Below, in pieces: positions 10,735 to 23,462 of a DNA stretch of 64,000 nt. A program made the position numbers and the translations under genes. The notes under the pieces were generated by a model. The model did no database searches and had not been told where the DNA came from. It saw nothing but the letters and a program-made list of their open reading frames with translations. The stretch is from Takakia lepidozioides (lineage: Eukaryota; Streptophyta; Takakiopsida; Takakiales; Takakiaceae): the NCBI GenBank assembly GCA_030704615.1, contig CM060731.1, positions 30,628,001 to 30,692,000 of the forward strand. The letters are read 5' to 3'. The first letter of the stretch is position 1. Each line of letters starts with the position of its first letter.

Positions 10735-11789
10735 ATAAGCCACTACGAACTCTCTTCCCTCATCATCCACTTGTGTGAGCACCACTCCAAGCCCCAGCAT
10801 GCTCCAATCTGTATGCAACTGAAAAGGACGCCCCCTGATAGGTCGTCTCAAGATAGGCGCTGAGGCCAACCTCGCCTTGAGCTCTTGAAAAGCTCGTTCT
10901 TGCTCATCTTCCCACTGCCACTCCTGGTCCACCTTGGTCAGCTTGGTTAGAGCCTTTGCAATGGCACTAAATCCCTTGACAAACCGTCTATAATAGTTTG
11001 CCAACCCCATGAACGAACTCGGCTCACATCCGTGGGGCGGGGAATCTGTGCAATGGCCTCTACCTTAGTCTGCTGTACCCCCAATCCTCCAGGATATATC
11101 ATGTGACCCAGATACTTAATCTGGTTGTGGAAAAACTTGCACTTCCCCGGATGTAACTTCAATCCGTGCGCCCTCAAGCGCTCAAATACCACCAGAAGGT
11201 GTCTCTCATGCTCTCGCTGCTACATAGATGACATCATCATCTTTAGTGTTACGGAAACTATGTAGGAGCTTCTTAAGCCCAAATGGTCAGAACCGCCACT
11301 GGTATAGGCAATCCTTCCCGTGCTCATTGATCCCCCAAAATGTCGTCTTCTGCTTATCTGCCTCTTTGATCGGCAACTGGTGATATCCGGATCGTAAATC
11401 CAAAGTGCTAAAGACCTTGGCATGCCCAATGGCATCAAAGATCTCCTCTGGTGTTGGCATGGCATACCTATCGGACTTGGTCTGACGATTTACAGGCCGG
11501 TAATCACCGCTCATACGTCTCTCCGTCCAATTGCCATAGACATCCTTCTTGGCTGGCATCACTGTGGCTGAAGCATACTCTCCACCAAATCACCATGAGA
11601 TAGCTCCACCAAATCAGCCTCCCAGAGGTCCCGAGTCCTCATCTGAATCAAGGACCTCTCCATGTCACTGTATCTATAGGATCTCCGAAAGATTGGCGTG
11701 TCAGTGGCCAATTCAATGCAAATCTCTTGACCCTTCAGTGCTCCCAAGTCCTTCAAACTGAAGGCAAAGCAGTTCCTGTAAGCCCTCAA
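10735..11789 (-). pseudogene. Reverse transcriptase and start of RNase H, DNMT element copy A
   Basis: Gypsy RT in pieces: 11789-11559 (N-terminal fingers with GQEICIELATDTPIFRR), 11562-11287 (GDYRPVNRQTKSDRY and [13 protein letters not shown]), a damaged catalytic region near 11225 where the YIDD block of copy B is partly retained, then 11192-10947 and 11010-10735 (connection and RNase H start). The rest of RNase H lies beyond the CACTA insertion at 2326-2123. Frameshifts and missing codons make it inactive. Confidence 0.88.
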
Positions 11790-11899
11790 TAACCACCGTA
11801 TACGTCGTCTCTCTCCTCCGGTGACTATGGGTCCATTATCAGGCTCTCAGTTGTCCTCCGTGACTGCAACCTTGAGTCCAGCAGGCTTAGAGGTAGAAG

Positions 11900-12854
11900 A
11901 CGCAGCCAAACTGATAATCCAGGTCAAGCAATTGAGATCCATTGCTTACCCCAACACCTGACGACGTGATGCCTCAGAATGAGATGGCACTGCTGTGGTA
12001 CCACTGGTAAAACCCATCGCTCACTCGCGCTCGTCAGCATTGGGCTCCACTAATTGCTGCAATTGGCTATCCCACAAGAGGCCAGGTCCACCATCCCGGA
12101 AAGCATGAGATCCTGGAAAGCTAAGCATAGGCAATGTTGTTCATGGGTTACCCACCTTATTGACCACTGCCAAAGGTGACCGGTCATCGTGTCTCACACG
12201 CTGAGACTGCCTCCCTATGTCCAAAATGCTATCCACCGTGAGGTTTGGTGGCCGCTGCACCCCATCAAATGCACGCTTGAGCAGTGCAGGTGGCATAAAG
12301 TTGGTCCACCATAGTTGTGGGCGATGAGCCCGTGACCCCACTGCAGCTGCATCTAGCAACACTGCTAACCCAAGCCAAGACCTCACTTGATGCACACTGG
12401 TCATCACCTTGGCCCGAGAATCACCCATCTATGGCACATTCTCCAAGATATATGTCGGAGAGTTTGTCTGCTGAAGCTGTAAATAGCGCATGACCATCAA
12501 CATTTCCCAAAACAGGCGTGACTTTGAGTCTTGTAACCCATTGTCATGCCCGGCTGATGAATGCCCTTGGCAGGGCCAACCTGCCATTACCAAGTGAATA
12601 GGGCCAACCTGCTCCAAATCATGCGCCCCCAGCAAAGAAATGTATGCTGGCAAGGCTTGCCGGTATCCACGAACTGCAAACACTGACAACAAATCAGGGT
12701 ACTGCTGCACCAACTGAGCAACATGGCACACTGAGACGCGTCATGCAATCTCATCCCTCTCCACATACAGGTAACGTCAAACTCATACACCTACCTACAG
12801 CACTGCAGCCAATCCAGTGTTGATCCCGCCAAACAAGTCTAGAAGGCATATGCC
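11900..12854 (-). pseudogene. C5-cytosine DNA methyltransferase domain, copy A
   Basis: Motifs of C5-DNA methyltransferases in the usual order: motif I LLDLFGGINTGLAA (12848-12800), the catalytic Pro-Cys loop AGWPCQGHSSAG (about 12585-12550), motif VI YILENVP (about 12449-12429), motif VIII-like VGSRAHRPQLWWTN (12345-12300) and a C-terminal motif X-like stretch near 11975-11925. The SRAHR and ILENV context resembles DNMT3-type enzymes. Several stops follow motif I (TAG, then two TGA); copy B has CAG and CGA at these sites, so they look like C-to-T changes. In frame with the flanking protease and RT. Confidence 0.85.
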
Positions 12855-13988
12855 TTCATCCGAGCACTGCCACATAAGAGATGTGGTGTCCAATGGCGAC
12901 AACTGAGGTCGTCCTGGTGCAATCACCGCACTCTCCTCCTCTCCTGACGGTACAAAGGCCTCTACCCATGCTTGTTGCACCCGTGTACCAGCAGCCTGCT
13001 GCAAATCCTTGTTCATGCCCCACAATGGAGTGTGAGCAACCATGGCAGACAACTCTGCTGTACCATGCATGTCATCTTGCTCTGCTAGAGGTAGCACATC
13101 CCTCTGCATGGGCATTGCCCTCCAGCAACTCTCCAGACCAACTAACTGCAGCTGTGAAGGCTGTTAGTGTTGGCATCTTGCCCCGCTGGGCAGCAGGAAC
13201 ACCCCCAATGAATGTCACATGGAGCTGTACACGACGACCATCCCTGACTACCATCCAGGCCTGTAAGATGTTGACTCCTCCCAAAAATCCAGGGTGAAGC
13301 CCATGTGATACAACACTGCCCCACCAACGAGGACATCGTAAAAGACCACGTCTGTCACAATGGCCTTGGCTCGCATCACTGAGCCATCTATAGGATGATC
13401 CGGCTGTAGTCTAATGGCCAACTCACGCCGTGTCATGCCCCGAGCCTGCTCTGATCATCCCAGAGATGTCTGTATCTGGAAATGACAAGGCTTCATATCC
13501 GCCTCGATGAGGCCCAAACCTGCAATAGCAGCTCTGCCCAACATCAATGGCTGAGCTCCCGAGTCCAACAAGATCCACAGTGGCCGGTACCTCTTGTCTG
13601 CCGGTCCACTCAAAGAGAAAATGTCATCCTGGTTGTCTAACAAGACAACTCCAGGTGTCACCATGGCGTGCTCAAAGGCTGGCCTAGCTGGCAGCTCCGT
13701 CAACCTGGCAGCTTCAGCTTGCCATGGCGCAACCGTGGCAGTCTGGACCCTCAAATCCGAGGATCCCTCTGCCACTAACTCCGCAGAAGATGAAGTGACA
13801 TTCCCACTCTCACAGAGTGTTGCTGCTAGTCTGAACACTGCAACTGGTCTTACCCCCGGCGTCGCAATCATGGTTGCCAAGAATAGTGGGGCCTGACACA
13901 CAGAGGTGGCCGCCCCTAACAACATACTGGCTGCACTAGCCTTGGCAGCAGGTGTCAGTGCTACACTTGTAGCTCTCCCCAATGGCAC
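12855..13988 (-). pseudogene. Retropepsin-like protease and linker, DNMT element copy A
   Basis: Aspartic protease with WILLDSGAQPLMLGRAAIAG; the catalytic Asp-Ser-Gly codons are at 13565-13557. A roughly 200-residue stretch upstream is Ala/Thr-rich and unassigned. A linker downstream (13436-12855), with ELLEGNAHAE and QAWVEAFVPS, leads into the methyltransferase and resembles nothing I know. One TGA (13455-13457) separates protease and linker in the same frame; copy B has GGA there. Confidence 0.75.
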
Positions 13989-14209
13989 AATAACGGCCTC
14001 TGCTTCGGTATCCGTCGGACGAGAACTAGAAAGATGTCATGGATGTCGTCGACATTGTCTCCGCCAAGATGAATGATTGAGGCAACCTAGCTTGACGGGT
14101 TGCCTCCCCAGGCTGTGGATCCAACTCCACCTCTGCACCTCGTGGCTCAAGAACTTGTGCTGTTCCTCGACTGACAGCTGCAGCAGACTCCACCTACACT
14201 AGTGGTAGT
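13989..14209 (-). other. Gag-protease junction of copy A and target site of next element
   Basis: Collinear with 31455-31600 of copy B but not open. Its right end, GTAGT at 14205-14209, is the target duplication of the Gypsy element inserted at 14210-26890; the partner is at 26891-26895. Confidence 0.6.
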
Positions 14210-15153
14210 TGTCGCGCGGCTTTTACTCACCCATCCCTTCGCTATCCGAGGCGGAAACTCCAAGATAGAAGAGTTGGAAATCTCTAAGTACTCAGCCCGC
14301 TCAGAACAATCAGTCATGACCTACAGCTAGTGTATCATGGGGGTGTTTCCTATTTGTTTTCCTTCCCGCATTCATGTTAGCTAGTTACCTTACTGTTGGT
14401 AATTAAGTATCAGTTTGCTTCATCAATCTATCGGATTCCATCAACTCATCCATTCATTCCACAGCTTCACTCAGATCTCTCTACACAGTGTGAGTATGAA
14501 GTGTGTATCAGATTAATATCTATCAAGTATCAGGCTGAAGCCATGGTGTCTCTAATTTGCTCTACATTACAATTCTACTGCCTGCATTCATTAAGCATCA
14601 ACAGATCCTCCTCCTACTCCGTGCTCTCCCTCTTTCTACTCAAAGATACGCTCTCTCCTCATTTCCCCCAGTGATGTCCGAAGTTCCTCCAAGAAGTGAT
14701 TCCCCCAGAAGTGATCCAAGAATCAATCTTTTTCCAGTCCTTGCTCCTGGCTTTATCTTCCTACCCGTTGTTCTAACCGTTTCCCTCACTAACCGTCATC
14801 CGTGAACTAACATGTTCCATTCGCAGATGTTGTTCCCCACAGTCGTTCCCTGTCCTGCTATCCGTTCCCTATGGTCGTGACAGCTGTGTCAAGCTTTGAC
14901 TAGCTGTACGACTGTGTTGGACTGTGTCAACTGTGTCAAGCTGTGACTAGCTGTGTTGGCTGTGTCGGCTCTGTCGGACTGTGACGGGCTGTGTTGGCTG
15001 TGACGAGCTGTGTTGGCTGTGACGGGCTGTGTAACCCCCCCTAAAGTGCGCTGCTGTCACCCCTAAGGCTCCTGTTGGTCTCAGTCTATGCAAAAATTAA
15101 GGGTACCCCACAGATCCCTTATAAGTGTCTAAGTCCCAGACAGTCCTCTAACA
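14210..15153 (-). repeat. 3' LTR of the 14210-26890 Gypsy element
   Basis: 944 bp, TG...CA in element orientation (starts TGTTAGAGGA at 15153, ends GCCGCGCGACA at 14210). Its match is split: 23941-24806 (inverted) plus 26890-26819. It contains a run of GGCTGTG-type short repeats at 14878-15033. Confidence 0.9.
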
Positions 15154-15170
15154 TTACCCCTTCCCCTCTC
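15154..15170 (-). promoter_or_regulatory. Polypurine tract
   Basis: GAGAGGGGAAGGGGTAA on the minus strand directly before the 3' LTR: the usual plus-strand primer site for reverse transcription. Confidence 0.85.
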
Positions 15171-15184
15171 AAAAAGCCGTGTCC

Positions 15185-18100
15185 TCACGGTTTACTGATT
15201 GGGATTAGCAAACCTTTGTGAGCGAGCACCTTTCTGACGTTGAGAGTTTCGTGGCGGACTGTGTGTACGAGCCCGAGGTCTGTCACTGGTTGACGGAGAT
15301 GATTGAACACTACCTGGATATGTGAGGCCCTCTGGAGGCTGATATCAAGGTAACCTTTCAGGCATAGGAGACCCCCGTCGCTTCTTCTCTGCCATCTGAA
15401 TTGCATAGTCTTCTCCCATGTCAAAAGAGTCCGCTGAAGAAACAGTTGTATCAGAATCCTCATCGCCTCTCAGGTGTTTTAATTGTCGAACTTTTTGTGG
15501 ACAATGTTGTCCTACCATGTCTGGAAGTTTAAACTTTAAAACTTGCTGTAAACGCTGAATGGCAAAATTGGTGAAGACCCTGAGCTCCTTGTCTGTCTAG
15601 GTGAGTGGGGTACCAATGACTTGTGAATTGTGCAAGTATTTCCATGCCTCATGTCCCTTATAGAAAATATCATCAATGCCAAATTTCTGTGTTGACAAAT
15701 TGTTCCAGGCCGCATGAAACCATGAACGAATTTGAGAATCCTTTTACATCATAACTTTTGCCTCATATAGGTACATAAGTGGTGGCACTGAAGGTAAGAC
15801 CCAATGATCCCCACTGGAATAACTCAGAAAGCGCGATTGCATCTTGTGCTGCTCAATGTGATAACGTACCAGAAAACAAGCAGCGTAGTATAGCCCGCAT
15901 CCCATGACAATACTTGCTACCTCCTTGGTCTTGGTATAAATGAATCCATGTACAATTTGGAAGGCAATTAATTCCTTCAACATGGTACCTGCCTCATGCC
16001 AGTACTGTGCAAAGTGATGATCCTCAATTGGTCGATTGTTCGGAAGAACTTTAGTCCTAGTTGCCACTGGCAGCCAAATGCGCATGATTTGATAGTAATG
16101 TGCCAATGACTGCGGAGGACTAAATTCTTTCCAAGCCAAATCTAACATAATGGGAATTTGGTTGAAGGGCATAATCATAGCCCTACTGTACTCCCTTGCA
16201 GCTGGAGTTTTAGGTGGGTTAAAAGCAGCATTCCCCCATACCTCAGGCTGTGGTGGCTGTGGTGTGGCTGTAGTAACAACAGGGTCAGCTACTGGCACAG
16301 TGACTTGTTGTGGTGTTGGTGGCATTGGCTCTTGTATCATTGGCATCTCCTGCACCTCCTGTGAAGAAGACTGAAAAGCCAAAGTTCTGGCTTGTAAATA
16401 AGAAGCCATTAGCTGTTCCTCAGGTATATAGACTCTTTTGTCGATATTTGAAGTGAGATCCTCCACTTGAGTCTGCAGGCCGTCTACATCCTCCTGTAAC
16501 TCCGCTATCCTACTATAGACATTGTCTATAGTAGTTATGGCAATGTTCTGCACTTACAGCCTGAGCTCATTCATCTCGCTTTGGGTGAGTTTTCGTGGTG
16601 CTTTGCCCTCCACTGACCCTTGTGCTAACCAGACCTGCATAAGGTGGTTATCCACCCAGTTGCTTGTGGTTCCTCTGAGAGTGTGCTCCTCTCTGAGTTT
16701 GTACACATCTAACTGCTGTTGTAAAGCCTCCATGTGCTTCGCATGAGGTTCAACCAAATTCGCATAGGCAGCAAGCAGATTATTGGCTTCCTTCCAAGCC
16801 TTGTTAGTGACCGAGATTTCATTTCTATTGGCCATGACCGTTTGTTGCAACTCCAGGATGTGCCTCTCTTGGTCAGCTTCAACCTGCCTGTATTGCTTGA
16901 AAGTATCCTCATTGCGACAGATTGTATTCTTCATATCGACAATGAGTTTCATTTGCTCAACATTCTCTTCCTCTGCCTTCGTACATTTTTCCGCTTGACT
17001 GTTTATTTCTTTTGTAGATTGGTCAAGCATAGTTGTGAGTGTAGCACATTGTATGGCCATCCTGTCATGCACTGTCTGCAACTCCATATGTAGTGCATTC
17101 ACTTCTTGTAACTTGCTTTCATGCTTCACCTGCATTTGGTATAGTTGTTGCTTATGTGCTTCGTGCAAGTGGTCTTGTGCGAGGCATGCCTCAATCAATT
17201 GTTCCTTGGCCAATTGCAAAGCCGCTTCTTTACTCTCCAAGTCTTGCTGCATCTTGAGAGTCACCTCTTCATCGACCTTGTTTGCACACTCTGTGGCAAG
17301 TTGAGCCTCAAACTCTTTCTTGAGTTCCTCCCTCAAAGCTGCCAATTGAGTAGTGGGAACATGGGATTTGACATAAGTACCCAACAAATTCAGTGTCCTG
17401 TTTATGGAACTCATAAGCATAGCCTGTTGAGGGTCATCTTGGTGAGCTTGCTGCTGTTCTCCCTGATCCGCAACAATGTGATGCCTTACGAACCATTCAA
17501 GCCATTGCCCCACCAGATTTTCTTCCTGAACCACTTCATTCGTCACCGGTGCTGCAGTGTTTTGACATTCTACCTGTGGTACCTCCGTCACAGGTGTGTG
17601 TATTATATGCACCGCAAGGTTTCCCTTGGACAACCGTTGCACCTCCGGAATCACTGTGTCCTTGACCATACCAGAATATTCATAGAGAAGGTCCCCCTTC
17701 TCAATTTCTGCCACCACCTGTTCTGGAGTGGGAATATCTAACCCTTCTTTTTCTAAATCAATTATTTCTGGTTGATCTGCATGGATAACTTGTGGTAACT
17801 TTGTGACAAGCCGATCCTCTGGCTGTGATGGCTGTGAACTGAAGTAACTTCCTCTTCCCTCTCTGAAGGTCCTGCTTCCAGTAATAGCAGTTCTCTGTGC
17901 TGCTGTGCCCCTTCCTGCACAAAAACTTGGGAAACATTATCATGCGGATTCCGTGAAGCCAGTGGATCCGCCACTACAGTCTTTCCCCGCCTCTGTCTCT
18001 TATTCTCGGGTTGCCCTGCCAGTCCACCCTCACTGTGTGAAGAGCCTTGCTCTTCCATTGCAGTGGTTTCTGGCTCAAACACTCCCATTTCCTTTCTTTC

Positions 18101-19178
18101 TCGCGCATCAAGTATGCCAGAATCAAGAATTATTTGAGCAATGATTGGGCCAGACACTATGATAGGAGACTTTGCGGCAGTACCCTGTAATCTTTTCATC
18201 TCCTCTACCAGTGCGTTGTACATTATGTCCGCCTATTCTACCTCTTCTCCTCTCAGGGCTTTGAGTATTTCTTCTGTGAAGGATCTGCTCAAATACCTCC
18301 CTTAGCCCTGGGTACACGGCCTTGGTACAAGCATAACCCTGAGTTTTAAAGAAACTCCCTTCTTGGAATAAGTCCCCTATTTGCAGTCTTGCCCTGTGCT
18401 CCTCCACATGCACCTGGCCTGCTGGCAATCGAAACAATTGCTGTAGGTATAGGGGAGTAATTACTAATTCAACTCCCTTCACCGTTGTTGCTCCTGTCCT
18501 TGGCTCAAAGTTCTGCAAGAATTGTAACATGTATTGTCTATGGTGCAATGTCCAATCTTTGCTTTGCAATCCTTGCAATCTCAGCTCCTTCTGTATCGCC
18601 TGTGGAGTAGCAATCGTTTGTTTCTGCAGGATTGTGGTGCTCTTCACCCTGATTTCCTCCATTCCTCTCACTCTCTTTATTCTAGACCCACAGAAATGTT
18701 TTGGCTGTAACAATTGAAGAAATGCCTACAGGGCACAAAGCATAAACGTATGGTTGCTACAAAAAACTATGGGTAATTTGTTGTAAGCCTGCGGGGCTTG
18801 CAAGCATCGATCAAGAGAAAAGATCCGCTCTGTTCTTTCGTCCCTATGCCACTGCGTAAGTAATATTGCGAGCGTATAGTCTGTTAGTTCCTCCATAGCT
18901 TCAAAGCTATAGCATTGATGGTTTGTCCCGTCGAGACGCCTGTTACTTAGAACGACGCCGACTCTTGCGCTTAAATTGCCTCCAATTTCTTGATTTCTTT
19001 TCTGGCTTTCGATTGGCTGTAACCGCTGAGACTGGATTTTAGATTTAATTTTCTTTAGTGGACATTCCTTGCTGGACTGTCCACTAGGATAACACATGTG
19101 ACAAGAATTTTGCTTTTCTGTACTTGCCGTTTGTTCTGTTGCCCCTTTTTCGTATTCATTAATGGGCCCGCCATTCAT
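15185..19178 (-). pseudogene. Extra ORF region between integrase and 3' LTR (env position)
   Basis: Minus-strand frames at 19178-18726, 18713-18123, 18223-17762, 17717-16554, 16553-15744 and 15463-15185. The 387-codon and 269-codon frames are one frame split by a TAA at 16554-16556; the others are linked by frameshifts, so an ancestral product of roughly 900-1000 residues is likely. The 17717-16554 part is strongly helical and Gln/Glu/Lys-rich with heptad-like spacing, so a long coiled coil is predicted. The 18713-18123 part contains VKGVELVITPLYLQQLFRLP, which loosely recalls plant-mobile or Athila-type ORF domains. A degenerate CxxC...C knuckle is at about 19100-19060. I see no signal peptide or membrane segment, so an envelope protein is unlikely. 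Function unknown. Confidence 0.6.
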
Positions 19179-19262
19179 CTGAATTGACGTGCTAATTAGG
19201 TATTTTGACGGCCATTCTTGTCCTCTTTCTTGATGGCATCCGTTCTTGCACTTCCTTCTTAG

Positions 19263-22200
19263 CTATGTGTTGCGCCCTGACTTCCACATGTTCTTTTCTG
19301 AACTGACTTCCGTCCTTTCTTCCGCCGGCCATTTCCCTGAAGTTATCCTGCGTCCACCTGTCACTGATTCTATGGATTGTGTAACCCTAGTAGGCTGTGT
19401 TGAGCTGTGACAGGCTGTGTTATACTGTGGTACGCCGTGATACGCTGTGTTGTACTGTGGTAAGCTGTGATAGGTTGTGACACGCTGTGGTAGGTTGTGA
19501 TAGGCTGTATTGGTCCGTGCTGGGCTGTGATATGCTGTGTCGTACCGTGATGGGCTGTGATAGGCTGTGTCACGCTTGTTCTGCCCGCCCTGGTCATATA
19601 TGCTCGGCCTAGCGACAAGTGCTCCATACTCCGTTGGTATCACTGGTGCAGCCCGTGACTGCTTTTGCGTTTCAACATGCAAATCATGCTGCAATGGTTT
19701 GTCATGGATACCACTATACCCCTTCAACTTATTAGCATTGACTCTTCCCAGCATCTCTTTGTTAATGGTTTGTAACATGACGGTGTTGTTATCATACATC
19801 TTTTGTATGACATAAGGTCATTTCCATGGTGATTTAAGCTTAGAAGCTTTAATCTTTCCTTTCTTCTGCAACCATAGAACTAAATCTCCCGTCTTAAAAG
19901 TCTTTAACTTGCCTTCATCAAACTGTTCCTTTCTCTTCATCTGAATTCTGGTCATATTATCAACTGCATCAGCACGTACTTCTTCCATATGGTGTAATTC
20001 ATGTTTCCTGACCTTCATGGAATCTTGCAATTCCATTCTCTTTCCCCATTCCGTTTTCATGGTAGGTAACAGGAATTCCACTGGAAGTAAGGCTTCCATA
20101 CCATAAACTAATTGGAATGGTGTATACTTAGTGGTGACTTTATATGAAGTCATGTATGACCACAAAGCTGTCAGCAGCTTTGTATCCCAATCCGTTCTGT
20201 TTGCATTGACTATCTTAGCCAAGATAGTACATAATATTTTGTTGGTAGCCTCTGCCTGCCCATTACCCTATGGGTAATATATTGTACTCTTCCTATGCAC
20301 AATCATGGACTCTTTAGTCAACAATTCAATGGTCTCATTAATGAAGTGACTTGCCTGATCACTGATAAATTCCAAGGGACAGCCAAATCGTGTAAGTATG
20401 TTCTCATACAGAAACTTTGCTGTGGACTTGGCCGTGTTGTCCCTCAAAGCTTTAGCTTCCACCCACTTCGTAGTATAATCAGTGGCTGTAATTATGTACC
20501 TGTTATGTGTTTTCTTGGCTGGTGGGTTAATTGATCCAACAAAGTCTAGTCCCCATTTCTGAAATGGTTCCGTAGGCATTATAGGATGCAAAGACATTTT
20601 CCCAGATCTCTGCAAAGGTCCTAGCCTCTGACATTCATCACAACTCTGACAATACTTGTGTACATCTTTGAACAAAGTAGGCCACCAGTAACCTGCGAGT
20701 AATATCTTCCTACTGGTAGTCTCTTCTCCAAAATGACCTCCTGCCACTCCTTTATGAACTTCCTCCAAAACTTTATTAACTTCATGGTGGTATAAGCATC
20801 GCTTCAGCACTCCATCTGGTCCTAGCTTATACATTCTGCTCCCTACCAAAGTGTAAGGTAGAGCCTTGATAGCAATTCTCTTTCTCTGCTCCTTTCCATA
20901 ACTTGGTGGGCACTGACCATGAGCAAGGTAGTATCTGATTGGCCACTGCCAATCTAACCAGTCATCTGCACTTCCCTGCACCTCCACTGCAAATAGACTC
21001 GCATCTGGTAATTGATCATCTACTCCTGTGGCTGGTTCTCCTGTTGATAACCGTGACAAATGATCCGCCACAAGATGCAGTCTCCCAGGCTTGTAAACAA
21101 CCTCGAACTCAAACTCGTGCAAGATTATCAACCATCTTGCTATTCTTCCGCTTATCAGATGTTTGTTTACCAGGTATATCAGAGCCTGGTGATCCACATA
21201 GAACATAAACTTCTTGCCTAGCAGGTAATGCCTGAATTTCTTCACTGCATAGATCATTGCCAATGCTTCTCTTTCCGTTGTGCTATAATTTCTTTCGGCA
21301 TTGTTCATCAATCGGCTAGCATAGTACACAGGTGAATCTATCCTTCCTGTTACATTTTGGGCTAACACTGCTCCTAGTGCTTCTCCAGAAGCATCACAGT
21401 GAACATGAAATATTTCCTGCCAGTGAGGACTAATCAGCATAGGTGTAGTTGTTACTGACAATGTAAGTTCCTCAAAAGCCTGTTGACATTCAGGTGTCCA
21501 TGCAAACACTGCATCTTTCTTCAGAAGTTTGCTCAATGGTGCTGCTATCTGTGCATACCGTCTGACAAATCTTCTGTAATAGCTGGTTTGTCCAAGGAAT
21601 CTCCTTAGACTCTTAACATTCACTGGTGGTGGAGAGGCTTTAATGGCCTCTGTCTTCCTGGGATCCACAAGAAGTCCCCTCTTACACACGATGTGTCCCA
21701 GAAGCACCCCTGAGTTCACACAGAAAGTACACTTCTCTGGATTCAGGCCCAGACCTCTCATCCTGCATCTGGCCAGACATAACTCCAATTTATGCAAGTG
21801 CTCATTCTTAGAGCTGTACACACTGAAATCATCCAAGAACACCTGCATGAAATCATCCAGATACTCATGAAAAGATTCACTTATCACTCTCTGAAATGTC
21901 GCTGGTGCATTACAAAGTCCAAAGGGCATGACTTTGTATGCATAAGCACCCCAGTCTGTGATGAAAGCTGTTTTTCCTTGGTCTTCTTCTGCCACTTGCA
22001 CTTGATTATAACCACTGAAGCCATCCATGAATGAGTACATCTCATGGCTTGCCACAGTGTCTAATACTGCTTCTGTGAATGGCAAAGGGAAAGGATCTTT
22101 CTTCGTACAAGCATTTAGCTTCTTGTAATTCACACAAACTCTTAGTTTACCATTCTTCTTAGGAACTATCACAATGGGTGACAACCAAGTTGTATACTCT

Positions 22201-23462
22201 ATTGGGTATATAAACTTAGCCTCAGCCAACTTCTTGATCTTTTCTCCAACCTTCTGTGCGTAGTTGGGATTCATTCTGTACCTTGCCTGCTTGATTGGTA
22301 CTGACCCCGGTTCCAGTTCAATCTTATGCTGACAGATTTCAGGTGGTATCCCTTTTAAATCCTCATAGCTCCAAGCAAATACATCTCTGTATTTGATGAA
22401 CAAACTCTTAGCTTCTTCAAAGAATTCTGGCTCCAAATCAGCTCCTACCTTCACCATCCTCGGTTCCTCTTTAGTTCCCACATTCACTTCCCTCACTTGC
22501 TCATCAGCTGTGATTGCCCAACCAGTCACCACTTCATCCTGTAAACTCACAGTAGCTGGTTCCTCTAGGATTTCCATTTCTCCTTCTTTTTCTTCATAGA
22601 AATGTGATGGGTAACTGCTGGTTTCCTCTTCAGTTGGTGTTGCTGACACTACACCACAGCAGATACCTCTTAAACAACTTAGGCTTTCCAACCGCATCTC
22701 TGCAACCTGCTCCCACTCTGGGTGTGCTGCAAACAAGGTAGCTTCCTACTCCTCATCCAGTCCTCCTCTCCAGTCATACTCTCTGACCCCTCGAGGTCTT
22801 CTCGTAGCAGGTAATCTACTAGATTTCTTTGTGGTAATTTGTATCTCGTGTATCCCATTATGCACGGTTAGTAACTGAGAATTCCAGTCATGGAATACCC
22901 TGGCCTGTTTCAGCCACGGACGTCCCAATAATAAGGAGTAAGCCTCCATGACTTCATCCATCTTCAACACAGTTACTATGATCATAAAGATCATCTTCTG
23001 TATCTGTATCTTAACTCCTCTTATTAATCCCAATGGCTGTACACTTCTTTGATCTGCCATTGTTACTGTAAATGGGGCTGGTTTCATATTACTTAGACCA
23101 AGCTTCTTCCTTAATTGGTCTGTCATGATATTTACTCCAGAACCTCCATCTATCAGTACATCAGTTAGTTCTGTGCTTCCAATTCTCAATTGGATTACTG
23201 GCATAGAATCATCAAAGTCCATGACTGTTTCTCGCCCTTCCGGCTTCACATTATAACTGGTCACCTTGCTGTTCAGGTCTGTGTTTCCTGTCTCCTGGGC
23301 AATTCGATTGATTGCTTGATACAGCCTGTGCCTACAATAAGGTGCCACAGTCAATAGCTGTCCAATGGTAATCTCTGCTTTGGTCTGGCATATTACTTCA
23401 GCCAAAGTCTCTTCATTACTTTGCATGTCTGCATCTTTTTTCTTCCTTTCATCCTCACTCAC
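19263..23462 (-). pseudogene. Gypsy pol: protease, RT, RNase H, integrase
   Basis: One frame runs from 23462 to 19263 with three nonsense codons (TAG 22746-22748, TAG 20268-20270, TGA 19818-19820). Protease has VLIDGGSGVNIMT (about 23150). RT (about 22480-21700) contains PFGLCNAPATFQR and VFLDDFSVYSS. RNase H follows with HCDASGEALGAVLAQN and VDHQALIYL. Integrase has an HHCC zinc region (about 20740-20620) and a core with WGLDFVGS and FISDQASHF. The 20268 stop lies just before the catalytic Glu in GQAEATNK. The integrase C-terminal GPY-like region (VIQKMYDNN...LGRVNANKLKGY) runs into a repeat-encoded tail (TAYHS units). A gag overlap (ATGA at 23462-23459) starts the frame. Confidence 0.9.
19375..19580 (-). 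repeat. GGCTGTG-type short tandem repeats in the integrase tail
   Basis: About 200 bp of imperfect repeats with GCTGTG every 10-20 bp, read on the minus strand as a degenerate TAYHSxPQYN repeat. The same word is repeated in the LTR of this element (14878-15033, 23941-24125). Confidence 0.75.

Noticed and set aside
15185-18713. Envelope gene making the element a retrovirus
   Set aside because: No signal peptide, transmembrane segment or furin-like site; the predicted product is coiled-coil.
19263-19627. Repetitive TAYHS protein as a novel structural protein
   Set aside because: It is translation of the GGCTGTG repeat in the integrase tail, readable in two frames.
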